Positions 28,801-39,511 of a stretch of DNA of 64,000 nt are shown here, one piece after another; the first letter of the stretch is position 1; every line of letters begins with the position of its first letter. The stretch is from Polyangia bacterium (GTDB lineage: Bacteria; Myxococcota_A; Polyangia; Fen-1088), in NCBI GenBank assembly GCA_036268875.1, contig DATATI010000010.1:1-64000 (forward strand), in the 5' to 3' direction. The notes beneath the pieces were generated by a model. That model did not search any database, was not told the origin of the DNA, and saw only the letters and a list, made by a program, of their open reading frames with translations. The position numbers and the translations under genes are program-made.

Positions 28801-29645
28801 ACGGGGTCGGCGTCGACGACGCGGCCGAGCGCTATTTTCGGGTGGGTGAGGCGGCTGCCGCTGACGGCCATGTGGAGCGGGCGCTGGGTTTTTATTCGCG
28901 CGCCTACGGTCGCGACAGCGGCTTTCGTCCCAACCTGGAACGTCTGTCCAAGCTGTGCTTCGAGCTTGAACAGTGGGACAACGCCTGGAAGGCGACGGAG
29001 GCGATTCTGGATCGCTACCGCCACATCCTGGTGCGTGGGCCGCTGGCGGAGCTGTTGCTGCGGTCGGCGCTGTGCGACGTCTTCATCGCCCAGCGCGCCA
29101 CCGCCGCCGCGCGCCTGACCACCATGCTCAGCGACGGCGGACGGTTCGTCGGCGAGGGCGGCATTCGCGACGTCGCCGAGTCCTGGAGCGCGATGGGCCT
29201 CGAGCCGCGCCTGCTGGTGGGCCTGGAAGGCGAACGGCGCGAGCGCGTGCTGCGCCGGTCCGGCGAGGCGCTGTCATTCGCCGCTTCCGACGCTGCCACC
29301 GCCGACGTGCGCACCGGCGCGCTGGGTTTGCTGGCCGCGCTGGCCATGGTCGAGAGCCGCTGGGCCGACGCCCTTCGTTTTCTCGGCGAGCTCGGCGCCA
29401 ACGAAACGCTGCCGCCGCTGACGCGTGGCGGGTATTTGATCGCCGCCGCCGACATCCACTTGCACGAAGGCGCGGACGGCGCCACCGCCCGCGCGCTTTA
29501 CGAAAAGGCCAGGACCCTGGTACCCGGCGACGGCCGCCTGGCGCGGCGCCTGGCCAGTCCCGATCCGCTGACCTGCCCGCCGTCCGATCCGCTGTTCGTC
29601 GACGACGACGAAGAGGAGCCGACCGGCGTCGACGTTCAGCGCTAG
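25893..29645 (+). CDS. Large TPR-like repeat protein
   Basis: A roughly 1250-residue, Ala/Arg/Leu-rich all-helical protein made of degenerate TPR/solenoid repeats: LRRAAGEAPQL, RVELADLLRARADPFSALSEL, DRDDAAAAESAERLLMAIGQW, LARALDLDPRNVDVVVALERL, AAVDAYRQACALDS. There is no clear signal peptide, so it is probably cytosolic or weakly exported. Similar large tetratricopeptide proteins are numerous in Myxococcota, and their partners are usually unknown. GTGs at 25893 and 25896 are the likeliest starts; a TTG at 25887 is possible. No ribosome site is obvious. It is divergent from manC. Confidence 0.8.
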   Translation: MVPAEGAKAAVSRIEELRRVLASTPDATTRARLRVELADLLRARADPFSALSELRRAAGEAPQLTSVRLALLSAAAELPAGERAMLLAEHARGDRGPVAIWAYAAALARAENGAVEEATRAFLDLAGDLRVSLHRRRSAARRAEALAEKSPRQQIAALRVQATLASGRARLALLRRAATIAERVPEAVTLLGVAHDWLAAGGTGDAAAVLLARARTAGGAATALAALEDEIVQRTPRPESVSPSGVSRVSAGEKKTRGRTSQALAGDALAAARAGRPAVARRLAERALRSPAVEGSDVAGAVNAVVTTLQELGAPREALLLRRTCLESAPEEPRAAALAALASDAASAGFETLAAAFRADSLGRQPSLAVPVDDSLPATPAGFFLAAQRALAHLPAGASIDPVLALLEKAVAGHPAADDALALGEKVLRQTASPDVSFRIIDLLRAANSSEPDPARRARVAERLASALEAERDPLGAVAVLDAALDAIPPAAGASLRQRRARMLRDMGRPKDLSAALQGDIPALDEDARRDAFAERALLLENAGDADGALEIRLLALNESPGDLPLLQAARRHLDHSGRWELSLRLATSAVSHLTTAAEKLPLLRDIARLNETAAHNLPAAANAWLEVTRLDRDDAAAAESAERLLMAIGQWDRCAALLAWVASRPDRHGEPMRRAALLWRLAELRRARLGQEEEAFRLYSLLDKEAAAVPRGGKKGRRPLPAQAEPAIDLVVLPPVFGALGRALAMRSLRAAVAPSRADLAAALLDRAMFLVDPLARVADAQRDLARALDLDPRNVDVVVALERLTERTGRWADLADELRRKAAASPAPVAARLWYGVGRIGERQSDPTVAADAYRQACALDSTLIEPVAALRRLARLRRDWPEVARLLEIEHALSPGPREQAETSAELAQVLGDHLQQPERAVSLLESALTFFPDDTAMLQRLFALNLAAGGGHWEQAGQVLDRLLAHGVGVDDAAERYFRVGEAAAADGHVERALGFYSRAYGRDSGFRPNLERLSKLCFELEQWDNAWKATEAILDRYRHILVRGPLAELLLRSALCDVFIAQRATAAARLTTMLSDGGRFVGEGGIRDVAESWSAMGLEPRLLVGLEGERRERVLRRSGEALSFAASDAATADVRTGALGLLAALAMVESRWADALRFLGELGANETLPPLTRGGYLIAAADIHLHEGADGATARALYEKARTLVPGDGRLARRLASPDPLTCPPSDPLFVDDDEEEPTGVDVQR

Positions 29646-29652
29646 TGGCGGT

Positions 29653-30750
29653 CTAGAGGTCCGCGGCGGCCATCAGGCGCGCGCCGCCGGCCGAACCGTT
29701 GGCCATCACCGAACGCCAACCGAAAACGGCGGCCGGGGCGCGCTTTTGGATGTGGCGCGGGTGCGAGCCTTCGTAACGACCGGCGGTGATGCTGACCCGA
29801 TCGGGGTACAGGTTCAGCGCGCCCACCAGGCCCACCGATTCGGGCGGCATGGTGTACGACTGGCCGTCGTGGACCACCGTCGCGCGCGGGCCCACCACCA
29901 CCGGAAAGCGCAGCGCCAGATCGCGCGGATCGACCTTCAGGGGGCGCAGACGTTGGCGCTCTTCCGCCAGGAGAATGGCGGGTGTCTTGCCCGACAGCTC
30001 GGTGGGGGTGCGGGCGTTCAGATCGCGCAGCCACTCTGACAGCTGGCGGTCAAGGTCAGCCTCGTCGACGAAGACGCGCGACTTGAAGAACATGTGCTTG
30101 ACCCAGTTGCCCAGGTTGGTGCCCGGGCCACGGTCGGCGCCGCGGCGGGCCCGCACCTCGATGCCCAGGCCCAGCTGAACCGAGGCATAGGCAAAGGCCG
30201 GATCCCACTCCAGCACCTGGCCGTCCTTGTCGGCGCGCAGTCCGATGGGCTTCGGTCGATCGAACGCCGCCAGCAGCGGCACCCCGCCCATGGCGTCGAA
30301 GTGGTGAATGATCGATCGCACCAGCGATTCGACGCCTTGATCGTCGACGATCGATACCGCCACCCAGCGCGAGTACTCCAGGCGCGAGGCGAAAAAGTTG
30401 ATGGTGCGGGTCTCGCCGTCCTTGAGGCGCACGTCCGCCTGGCCGAAGCCGTGACGCGAGATCTCGCCCGGCACCTTGTCCTGATGGCCGAGGGGTCGGC
30501 TGCGGCGCGGGCGGACGCCGGCAATCAGCGAGTAAAGCGCGCTTTTGCCACCGTCATAGCCGGCCTGCTTGGCCTGCTCGACGATCTCCAGCGAACGAAG
30601 GTTGGGTTGTTTGAGCAAAAGGTCAACCACGAATGCCCGGAACGGCTGAGCCTTCGACGGACGTCCCACGCTCCGCTTCACCGATTCGACCGAAATTTCC
30701 TTTTCCACGAAGTCTAAATACGAGTGACGCCCGTCGAGGATACGCGGCAA
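29653..30750 (-). CDS. IS21 IstA-like transposase/integrase-core protein, degenerate
   Basis: The 365-residue frame resembles the IS21 transposase IstA: N-terminal helix-turn-helix region, RNase-H-like integrase core and C-terminal Mu-transposase-like beta domain (SYTMPPESVGLVGALNLYP). Catalytic Asp106 (FGQADV) and Asp164 (AFDRPK) align with the family, but the expected Glu in the VENLVGWVK-type motif is Thr211 (GTNLGNWVK). No istB partner is next to it, and I see no terminal inverted repeats in the flanks. The start is uncertain (TTG at 30750, or GTG further in). It is either a decayed insertion-sequence remnant or a domesticated DNA-binding protein. Confidence 0.7.
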   Translation of the reverse strand: MPRILDGRHSYLDFVEKEISVESVKRSVGRPSKAQPFRAFVVDLLLKQPNLRSLEIVEQAKQAGYDGGKSALYSLIAGVRPRRSRPLGHQDKVPGEISRHGFGQADVRLKDGETRTINFFASRLEYSRWVAVSIVDDQGVESLVRSIIHHFDAMGGVPLLAAFDRPKPIGLRADKDGQVLEWDPAFAYASVQLGLGIEVRARRGADRGPGTNLGNWVKHMFFKSRVFVDEADLDRQLSEWLRDLNARTPTELSGKTPAILLAEERQRLRPLKVDPRDLALRFPVVVGPRATVVHDGQSYTMPPESVGLVGALNLYPDRVSITAGRYEGSHPRHIQKRAPAAVFGWRSVMANGSAGGARLMAAADL

Positions 30751-30874
30751 GAATAAAAAAGTGCTCCACTGTGCGCAAGGACGGCCGGCGCACTCACGGC
30801 GCCTTTGAATTGCCTATGAATTTTGCGACCTTCCGCGGGAAGCTGGCGGGTCATGCGGCGGAGCGGACGATTGG

Positions 30875-31948
30875 TCAACCAGCGATGGTGGTGGTTCTGG
30901 TCAGGCCGCGGCGCGCGTCACGACGCTCAATGCCTAGCTCGATGAGGCGCGAGACCAAGGCTTCTGGGGAGAGCCCCGCGGCTTCCCACATTTTCGGGTA
31001 CATCGACATGGCGGTGAAACCGGGGATGGTGTTTACCTCGTTGACATAAAGCTCGCCGCTGCCGCGATCGAGGAAGAAATCGACGCGCGCCATTCCCGAC
31101 AGCTCCAATACCTTGAAGGTGCGGATCGACAGCTCGCGCACACGCGCCTGGGTGGCCGGCGGAATATCGGCGGGAATGCGCAAGGCCGCGCCGTTCGGAT
31201 CGACGTACTTGGCGTCGTACGAATAGAACGCGTGTTGCGCGCCGATGATGATCTCGCCCGGCACGGAGGCCTGCGGGTGATCGTTGCCCAGCACGGCGCA
31301 CTCGAGCTCGCGGGCGTCGACGGCGCGTTCGATGATCACCTTGCGGTCGAAGGCCAGGGCCGCGCGCACCGCCGGCTCCAGCGCCGCCACTGTCTTGACG
31401 GGCGTGACGCCGACAGATGATCCGGTGTTCGCCGGCTTGACGAACAAAGGGAAGCCAAGCGCTTGTGCGCGGGCCAGCGCGGCGGCGGGCGTGTCCTGCA
31501 GCTCGGCGGCGGAGAGCACCTGGAAATCGACCACCGGCAGACCAGCGTCGCCCAAGAGCCGCTTGCTGACGTCTTTGTCCATCCCGATCGCCGACCCCAG
31601 CACGCCGGCGCCCACGTAGCCGATGTCCAGAAAATCCAGCATTCCTTGCACGGTGCCGTCTTCACCGTAGGGGCCGTGCAAGATCGGAAAGACGATGTCG
31701 TCAGGGCCGGCGGCGTCGGAGAAGCCCACGGTCTCGGCCCGGGGATCGAGACGCAGTTGATGGGGATCGCCCACCGCGCGCTCCAGCGTCGATTCCGGTT
31801 CGCGCCGCCACTGGCCGTCCTTGCCGATGCTGATCAGCGCCGGCGAAAAACGGGCGCGATCCAGGGCCAGCCAGATGTTGCGCGCCGACAGGATGGAGAT
31901 CTCGTGTTCCGACGAGCGGCCGCCAAACAAGATCACCACGCGCATCAT
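30875..31948 (-). CDS. ddl: D-alanine--D-alanine ligase
   Basis: This ATP-grasp ligase makes D-Ala-D-Ala for peptidoglycan. The 357-residue protein has the N-terminal VVILFGGRSSEHEIS, HGPYGEDGTVQGMLD, the lid segment FPLFVKPANTGSSVGV, and the metal-binding RVDFFLDRG...LYVNEVNTIPGF. The start is the first of a tandem ATG-ATG at 31948, with AAGGAG eight bases upstream; the longer frame is rejected. It is the last gene of a minus-strand run with the prolyl oligopeptidase (22 bases apart) and a lipoprotein. Confidence 0.97.
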   Translation of the reverse strand: MMRVVILFGGRSSEHEISILSARNIWLALDRARFSPALISIGKDGQWRREPESTLERAVGDPHQLRLDPRAETVGFSDAAGPDDIVFPILHGPYGEDGTVQGMLDFLDIGYVGAGVLGSAIGMDKDVSKRLLGDAGLPVVDFQVLSAAELQDTPAAALARAQALGFPLFVKPANTGSSVGVTPVKTVAALEPAVRAALAFDRKVIIERAVDARELECAVLGNDHPQASVPGEIIIGAQHAFYSYDAKYVDPNGAALRIPADIPPATQARVRELSIRTFKVLELSGMARVDFFLDRGSGELYVNEVNTIPGFTAMSMYPKMWEAAGLSPEALVSRLIELGIERRDARRGLTRTTTIAG

Positions 31949-31970
31949 CGGGTCGCTCCTTGTGCTGTCA

Positions 31971-34135
<2,165 letters not shown>

Positions 34136-34139
<4 letters not shown>

Positions 34140-35287
34140 CGCCCGCCGGTCGGCGTGGACGCCGGTGGCGCCGCCGGGTCGGGCGTGCCGATGCGAGCGG
34201 GCAGCCCGGACAACATCGTCGCCGCCATGGCGTCTACGTCTTTGGCGCTCTCGGCGTCGAGATCGAGGTGCTGGCGCGTGTGCCACAAGATGCGTCCGTC
34301 GTAGGCCGAGACCAGGGTCATCGCCACGTAGATATTGTCGCCGCCGAACCATTCGTCGTCGTGGGCGACGGTGCCTTCGTGGGTGTACTGCGGCCCGTCC
34401 AGCGGAATGACCAGACCAACGCCGATGTTCACGTGCGGGCCGCCGCCGTAGATTCGCCCCGGCGCGCCCGGAACCGGCGGCGGAGCGCCGCGCCCGACCG
34501 GCGCGCGCCAACCGCCGCCCGTCGGTGCCGCCAGGTGCGAAGGCGCCACCGCGGCCGCCGCTCCCCTTCCCCCGGGCGCCCCGCGAAATGCCGGCGTTCC
34601 CCGCCAACCACCGCCACCACTGCCGCCGCCCAACGGTCCGGCGTGCGATCCGCCGCCGCCCTTCGCCTCTGCCAAAGTGGCGACGATGATCGCGGCGACG
34701 ATGACGACGACGAAGACCACGCCCAGCACCTGCGCCACACGCTTGCCGTTCGACACGCTGACGCCTTTGACGTTCACGTACAGCAGCGCATCCGATTGCG
34801 TCGCCCAACCGACCCGCGCCGCCAGCTCGGGCGCCACGAAGCGCGGTGGCGACAACGGCCCCTGGCCGACGCTGTCGGGGCTGTTCTCGAATTGCAGGAT
34901 GCCGTTTGCCAGCCAGCCCAGCTCGTCGCGGCTGACCAGCAGCTGACCGTCCTGGGCCACCACGCCATCCCAGCGCGCGCTGAGGTTCACCTCGTACCCG
35001 CGGCTGTGCAGCAGGCGCTGGATGGCGGCGACGGTCTCCGCCGACAGCGATTGTCCCAACGCCGCCGAAGCCGCCGGATCGTTATCGCCTACCTGGTCGA
35101 GAATGACGAACACGTCGGGCGGCAAAAGCGCGATCCGCGCCGGCGTGTATGTGCGCGCGGCGAACGCCGGTTCCACCAGCGGCGCGGGCGCGGTGGCGCA
35201 GCTGGCGGTCCAGGCAAGCATGGCCAGCGCCAGCGGCAGGGCCGCGTGCCGCAACCGGGCCAGGGTCAGCGCGGAATGGTTGTACAC
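34136..35287 (-). CDS. Lipoprotein with internal hydrophobic segment and Gly-rich region
   Basis: A 383-residue protein with lipobox LAWTASC (Cys about 30). Its first soluble part (ARIALLPPDVFVILDQ; AAIQRLLHSRGYEVNLS) resembles envelope lipoproteins of the GNA1162 kind in outline, a weak similarity. A hydrophobic segment, VLGVVFVVVIVAAIIVATL, precedes a Gly/Ala/Pro low-complexity region, followed by a beta-rich end (HVNIGVGLVIPLDG; DNIYVAMTLVSAYDGRILW). The role is unknown. The GTG at 35287 opens a transcription unit that continues into the peptidase and ddl. Confidence 0.75.
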
Positions 35288-35376
35288 GGCAAGATCAACT
35301 TAGCACGCAGGATTCATCCGTTCCGCGCGTCGGGCGCCGACCCGAGGTATGCTTGCCAGTCGATCGGATCTTACAG

Positions 35377-36177
35377 ATGAGGACGCGCCACTGTCTTTTT
35401 GCCGCTCCGGTCGCGCTGCTGGTCGCGGGCCAGGCGAGCGCCGTCGAGAAAAACGCCGACCGAACTGCGGCGGCCGGCTCTCCGCTGCGCATGACGGTCG
35501 ACAAATCGAAGGTGGATCTGCCGCAACACCGGCTGGAGGTGACGCTGTCGCATCAGGTCCCGAAGATTGCCATCAAGGTGACCGGCGAATCGGGCGAGGT
35601 GCTGGCCGACGACGAAGAAGATGTCTCCGCTCGTCCCTCAGGCGCGCCCATCATCGTGACCTGGAACCCGTCCCGCGACGAGCCGGTGATGCACATCGAT
35701 CTGCACGCCACCGACGCGCGCGGCTCGTCGTTCAACGTCACGCTGACGCCGTATTCCGTTTCCATCCCCCACGACGATGTGACCTTTCGGACCGATTCGG
35801 CCGAGATCGACGCGACGGAGGTACCCAAGCTGGACACCGCCCACCAGCGTTTGATCGAACGGCTGGCCGTCGCGCGCGGCAAGGGCCTGCCCCGTGAGGT
35901 CACGCTTTACATCGTCGGAGCCACCGACACGGTGGGCAGCGTCGCCCACAACCTGAAGCTGTCGCAAGATCGCGCCCGTTCCATCGCCCTGTGGTTTCGC
36001 CGCAAGGGCGTGCCCATCCCCATCGCCTATGCGGGCCTGGGCAAGGCGCACGTGGTGCAAGACTCGGCCGATCAGGAAGACCAGCGCATCAACCGACGGG
36101 TCGACTATTTCCTCTCCGCCAGCGAGCCGATGATCAAGGTGGCAGGGATCCGGCCGATGTGGAGGAGGCTCGATTGA
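35377..36177 (+). CDS. OmpA-family envelope protein
   Basis: A 266-residue protein with a signal peptide (CLFAAPVALLVAGQASA) and a C-terminal OmpA-like domain (VTLYIVGATDTVGSVAHNLKLSQDRARSIALWF; DQRINRRVDYF) that normally binds peptidoglycan non-covalently. The N-terminal part is a beta-sandwich-like domain (LPQHRLEVTLSHQVPKIAIKVTG) rather than a membrane barrel. The ATG at 35377 follows the divergent lipoprotein promoter region by about 90 bases. Its TGA overlaps the next gene, a lipoprotein, so the two are coupled. Confidence 0.85.
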   Translation: MRTRHCLFAAPVALLVAGQASAVEKNADRTAAAGSPLRMTVDKSKVDLPQHRLEVTLSHQVPKIAIKVTGESGEVLADDEEDVSARPSGAPIIVTWNPSRDEPVMHIDLHATDARGSSFNVTLTPYSVSIPHDDVTFRTDSAEIDATEVPKLDTAHQRLIERLAVARGKGLPREVTLYIVGATDTVGSVAHNLKLSQDRARSIALWFRRKGVPIPIAYAGLGKAHVVQDSADQEDQRINRRVDYFLSASEPMIKVAGIRPMWRRLD

Positions 36178-36626
36178 AAACGCTGGCTTCGACGATTTTG
36201 TTCGCGCCATTGTGGCTGGCGTGCGCCACCGCGCCCGTGGGGCCGTCGGTGACGCCGGTGACGCTGGTGCAGACGTGTCCCAGGGGGCCATTCTGCGTGA
36301 CCGGGCAGATTGACGATCAGTTCGCCCTGGCGGTGGTCGACGCTCGCTGCTTCGTGCGCACCGTCGATGGCCAGCTCAGCGAGGTGACCTCGGATGCACG
36401 AGGCGTCTTCCTGATCGACGGACTGACCGCTCTGCCGTCGGAGATCCGCTTCGAAAAGGCCGGCTTCGAGAGCCAAGCCGTTCCGGTCTTATCAGGCAGC
36501 AGCGGCAGCGCCGCCCGCGCTTACGTCACCTTGCAACGCAGCGACGACAGCGACTGTTTCTGCGAAGGCATCCCGGGGTCACCCGGTCAGCCCGCCTGCC
36601 CGCCGGAACGCTGCCAGCGCCACTAA
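36174..36626 (+). CDS. Small lipoprotein with carboxypeptidase-regulatory-like fold
   Basis: A 150-residue protein with TTG start and the near-perfect ribosome site GGAGGAGG five bases upstream; the TTGA overlaps the stop of the OmpA-like gene by four bases. Lipobox LWLAC gives a lipidated Cys. The body looks like a single beta-sandwich (FCVTGQIDDQFALAVVDARCFVRTVDG; VFLIDGLTALPSEIRFEKAGFES) of the CarboxypepD_reg/TonB-plug type that binds or presents ligands. The C-terminus has a Cys-rich tail (DCFCEGIPG, ACPPERC). It is probably a partner of the OmpA-like protein. Confidence 0.75.
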   Translation: MKTLASTILFAPLWLACATAPVGPSVTPVTLVQTCPRGPFCVTGQIDDQFALAVVDARCFVRTVDGQLSEVTSDARGVFLIDGLTALPSEIRFEKAGFESQAVPVLSGSSGSAARAYVTLQRSDDSDCFCEGIPGSPGQPACPPERCQRH

Positions 36627-36660
36627 ACCTCCTGCGGCCCTTCAACGGCGCGACTCCCGT

Positions 36661-36757
36661 TCAGGAGGCCGCGCTCTGTCCGGCCGGCTTGCCTTGCGCG
36701 AGCAATCCATTTGGGGGCGACGTGGGGGAGAATTTAATCACCCCGCAGAGAGCGCCT
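36661..36757 (-). repeat. Two-hairpin intergenic element, copy 2 (after recQ)
   Basis: This element lies immediately beyond the recQ stop (36758) and occupies most of the gap to the lipoprotein gene. It has the TCAGGAGG start, an imperfect GGCCG/CGGCC stem around a TCT loop (36667-36685), a CTTGCCTTGCGCGAG spacer matching the copy at 58958, GGGGGCGACGTGGGGG, and a weak second hairpin around AATTTAATC. Some bases differ from copy 3 but stems persist through G-U pairs. No T-run follows. Confidence 0.65.
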
Positions 36758-39061
36758 CTAATCGCCGCCGGGGTTGTAGAAGCCGGGGAGGCGGGGGCCG
36801 CGGTCACGGTTGCGGTCGCCGCCGCCTTCGCGTCCCTGACGGTTGCGATCGCGACCCCGGCGCCGGCGCCGGTTGCGGCCGCCGCCATCGCCTGGCGCAC
36901 CACCGCCGTTGTTGCCGCCGCCATTGTTGCCACCGCCGTTGCCGCGGCCGTTGTGGCCTTGAGCGTTCTGCGGGCGGTAATTGTTGTTGTGACCACCACC
37001 GGCCGGTTGTTGCTGCGGGCGCAGGGTGGCCATCATCGGCAAAGCGACGATTGGCGACGGTCGCCAATCAACGTACGGTCGAATGTTGGCGTCGCGCACG
37101 GTTGCCCACCCGCCGTCTATGTCGCCGCTGCCATCGCCGGGCGGCAAGGCCACGACACCGGCGCCGTCTTCGGCGGCTTGCTGATTGGCCTCCGCCAGCC
37201 AGGCGGCCTGGTCGTCGATGACGGCATCGCCGGGCATCTCGCGTCCGGCGTCGGGGAGATCATCCCAGATCTTTTCGTCGAAGACGCCAACCGTTTCGCC
37301 GTCGGCGCTGTCCGCCACCACGTATGGGGGCAGGGGCGGCAGAACGTCAGACGGAATTGGCGTCTCGAATACCACCACCGGCGGTGCGACGGCGGGACGG
37401 GCGGCGCCCGGTCCTGGCAGACCGACGCGCACGTCGGCACCGCCGCTGCCGCGCCGCCGCCGCCGCCGCGGGCGAGCATGGAAGTCGGTGGCGGCATGTA
37501 GACCGTGGCGCTCGTCGGCTGACCCGGGATCGAACACCTCGCTGTCGAGACCCGCGCACGAATCGCACAGGCCGCACTTGTCGCCTTCCGGCTCGCCGAA
37601 ATAGGCGCGCATCATCTGCACGCGGCAGCGTTGCGTGTTCATGTACGCAAGCAGCGCCGCCAGCCGCCGGCGATCGGAGATGCGCCGCGCTTCGAACACC
37701 GACGCCGCCTTGTCGATCCGCTCGCGCGTAGGTTTGGGCTCGACGCCTTCCCAGCGCGCCGCCTTCACTTCTTTGGCGACGCCCATCGCTTCCAGCACCG
37801 ACAGAATGACCCGCACCCGTCTTTCAGGCAGCGCCATCGACAGGGCCAGATCACGCACCGAAACTTCTTTGCCTTCGTCGCTCCAGGCGTAAAGACCTTC
37901 CGCCACCATGCGTGCCTGCACTTTGGTCGGGTGCGCCTCTTTCAAGAAGTGTTCTTGAATAGCGATGTCGTCGGGCTGAAACAGCAGGACGCAACGCGCC
38001 GGTTTGCCGTCGCGGCCGGCGCGTCCGGCTTCCTGCACATAGGATTCGGGCGAACCAGGCATTTGATAGTGGATGATGTAACGAATGTCTGGCTTGTCGA
38101 CGCCCAGGCCGAAGGCGTTAGTGGCCAGCATCACCACTTTGCGGCCGGCTTGCATGAAAGACGCTTGCGCCTTCTCGCGCTCGTCGGTGGTCATCTTGCC
38201 GTTGTACCGTTCGACGGGGATCTTGCCGTGGCGCAAAGCCACGTACAGATCGTCAACGGCGCGCACCGTGGCGCAGTAAACAATTCCTGGGCGGCGCAGA
38301 CGCTGGATCAATTTTCCGAGCTGGCGCAGCTTGTCCGCTTCGCCCGCGACTTTTCGCACGTCGAAGGCCAGATTCGGACGATGGAACGAGATGCGACAGA
38401 CCTTGGGGTCGCGCATGCCCAGCTGGACCAGCACGTCGTCGCCGATGGCGGGCGTGGCCGTGGCGGTCAGGCCCAGGATGGGCGGCCGACCCAGAACCTG
38501 GGCCGCACGCCGCAGGCCCAAATAAGACGGTCGAAAGTCATGGCCCCACTGTGAAACGCAGTGCGCTTCGTCGACACAGAAAAGCGAGAACTTCACGCCC
38601 GCCAGCGCGTCTTGCACGGTGGGCGAATTGATCGACTCTGGGGTGATCAGCACCAGCTTGATGGCGCCTTCGCGCACGGCCTGAAGATCGGCGGCGCGTT
38701 CCTTGGCGGTGCGGGTCGAATCGATGCGCGCCACCGGAACGCCGGCGGCTTTCAATTTGCCGACTTGATCTTCAATCAACGCCAGCAGCGGTGAGACGAC
38801 AATGGTCGGCCCGTCCATCACCAATGCCGGCAGTTGGTACGTCAGAGATTTGCCACTGCCGGTGGGCATGATGGCCAGCGTGTCCCGGCCGGCCAGCACC
38901 GATTCCATGATCTCTGCTTGGCCGGGGCGCAACCCGCGCAGCTTGAAAACCTCGCGCAGCTTGACCAGCGCACGCTGTAAAGCAGGCGACGGAGGTGGGG
39001 TGGGCTCAGTGGGGGTGATCACCGGCACATGGTCCGTCGCTGACGGAACCGCGCCGGACAC
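36758..39061 (-). CDS. recQ: ATP-dependent DNA helicase RecQ with Gly/Asn/Arg-rich tail
   Basis: A 767-residue RecQ-family 3'-5' helicase. Visible are LRPGQAEIMESVLAGRDT, Walker A PTGSGKS (about 64), DEAH in CVDEAHCVSQWGHDF, TATATP, QEAGRAGRDG and the Zn region CRVQMMRAYF...CGLCDSC. The final ~200 residues replace the normal HRDC domain with disordered sequence ending in (GGN)n, RRRRRGRDR and EGGGDRNRDRG, reminiscent of RNA-binding tails. A GTG at 39061 is used, but the upstream frame stays open to 39314, so the N-terminus could be longer. A two-hairpin element follows the stop. Confidence 0.93.
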   Translation of the reverse strand: MSGAVPSATDHVPVITPTEPTPPPSPALQRALVKLREVFKLRGLRPGQAEIMESVLAGRDTLAIMPTGSGKSLTYQLPALVMDGPTIVVSPLLALIEDQVGKLKAAGVPVARIDSTRTAKERAADLQAVREGAIKLVLITPESINSPTVQDALAGVKFSLFCVDEAHCVSQWGHDFRPSYLGLRRAAQVLGRPPILGLTATATPAIGDDVLVQLGMRDPKVCRISFHRPNLAFDVRKVAGEADKLRQLGKLIQRLRRPGIVYCATVRAVDDLYVALRHGKIPVERYNGKMTTDEREKAQASFMQAGRKVVMLATNAFGLGVDKPDIRYIIHYQMPGSPESYVQEAGRAGRDGKPARCVLLFQPDDIAIQEHFLKEAHPTKVQARMVAEGLYAWSDEGKEVSVRDLALSMALPERRVRVILSVLEAMGVAKEVKAARWEGVEPKPTRERIDKAASVFEARRISDRRRLAALLAYMNTQRCRVQMMRAYFGEPEGDKCGLCDSCAGLDSEVFDPGSADERHGLHAATDFHARPRRRRRRGSGGADVRVGLPGPGAARPAVAPPVVVFETPIPSDVLPPLPPYVVADSADGETVGVFDEKIWDDLPDAGREMPGDAVIDDQAAWLAEANQQAAEDGAGVVALPPGDGSGDIDGGWATVRDANIRPYVDWRPSPIVALPMMATLRPQQQPAGGGHNNNYRPQNAQGHNGRGNGGGNNGGGNNGGGAPGDGGGRNRRRRRGRDRNRQGREGGGDRNRDRGPRLPGFYNPGGD

Positions 39062-39511
39062 GACACTTTCGGCCGCATCGTCTGAGCGGTGAATGACGAT
39101 CGTCGGAACGTCTTCGTCAGAGCCAGTGGCAGACGGGGAAGCCGCCGTCGTTGACGAATCTATTTCCGAAGAGCGTGTTGAATTAGAAGAAGAGGCAGCC
39201 GCCGGTGTTACCGTCAGGGCGGCCCTAGAATCATCATCGGAACTCAGGCTGAACTCCTGTGAAAACGGGCGCCAACGCCGTGCACGCCAACCCGAACACC
39301 CTAATGCACCCTGTCACACAAAACTGCTTGTCGGAGGTCGTGGGAAACTGCGACCGTCCGGCGCCGGTGCGGAAACTTATCCGCTAAGCACGAGCGTTAT
39401 GCAGACGGTAGCACGGGTTTTTCGCTGGTGCCACTCTTTCTTCTGTCACGTTTGCGTTTCGGGCGTGTCTGTTTTTCATTCGCGGCATACCGGTTGCGAT
39501 GGGGTTCGCGC
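39062..39511. other. Divergent recQ-radC gap with a Ser/Asp-rich open frame
   Basis: No independent gene is supported in these 450 bases. On the minus strand, directly upstream of and in frame with recQ, translation of 39062-39250 yields a Ser/Thr/Asp/Ala-rich sequence (for example SPSATGSDEDVPTIVI) typical of a linker, yet it has no ATG, GTG or TTG before the stop at 39314-39316. The part nearer radC is AT-richer and presumably holds the two promoters, but no confident -35/-10 pair was found. Confidence 0.4.

Noticed and set aside
34140-34808. Upstream extension of the prolyl oligopeptidase
   Set aside because: It is antisense-like Arg/Gly sequence inside the lipoprotein gene; ATG at 34139 with signal peptide and ATGA overlap fits better.
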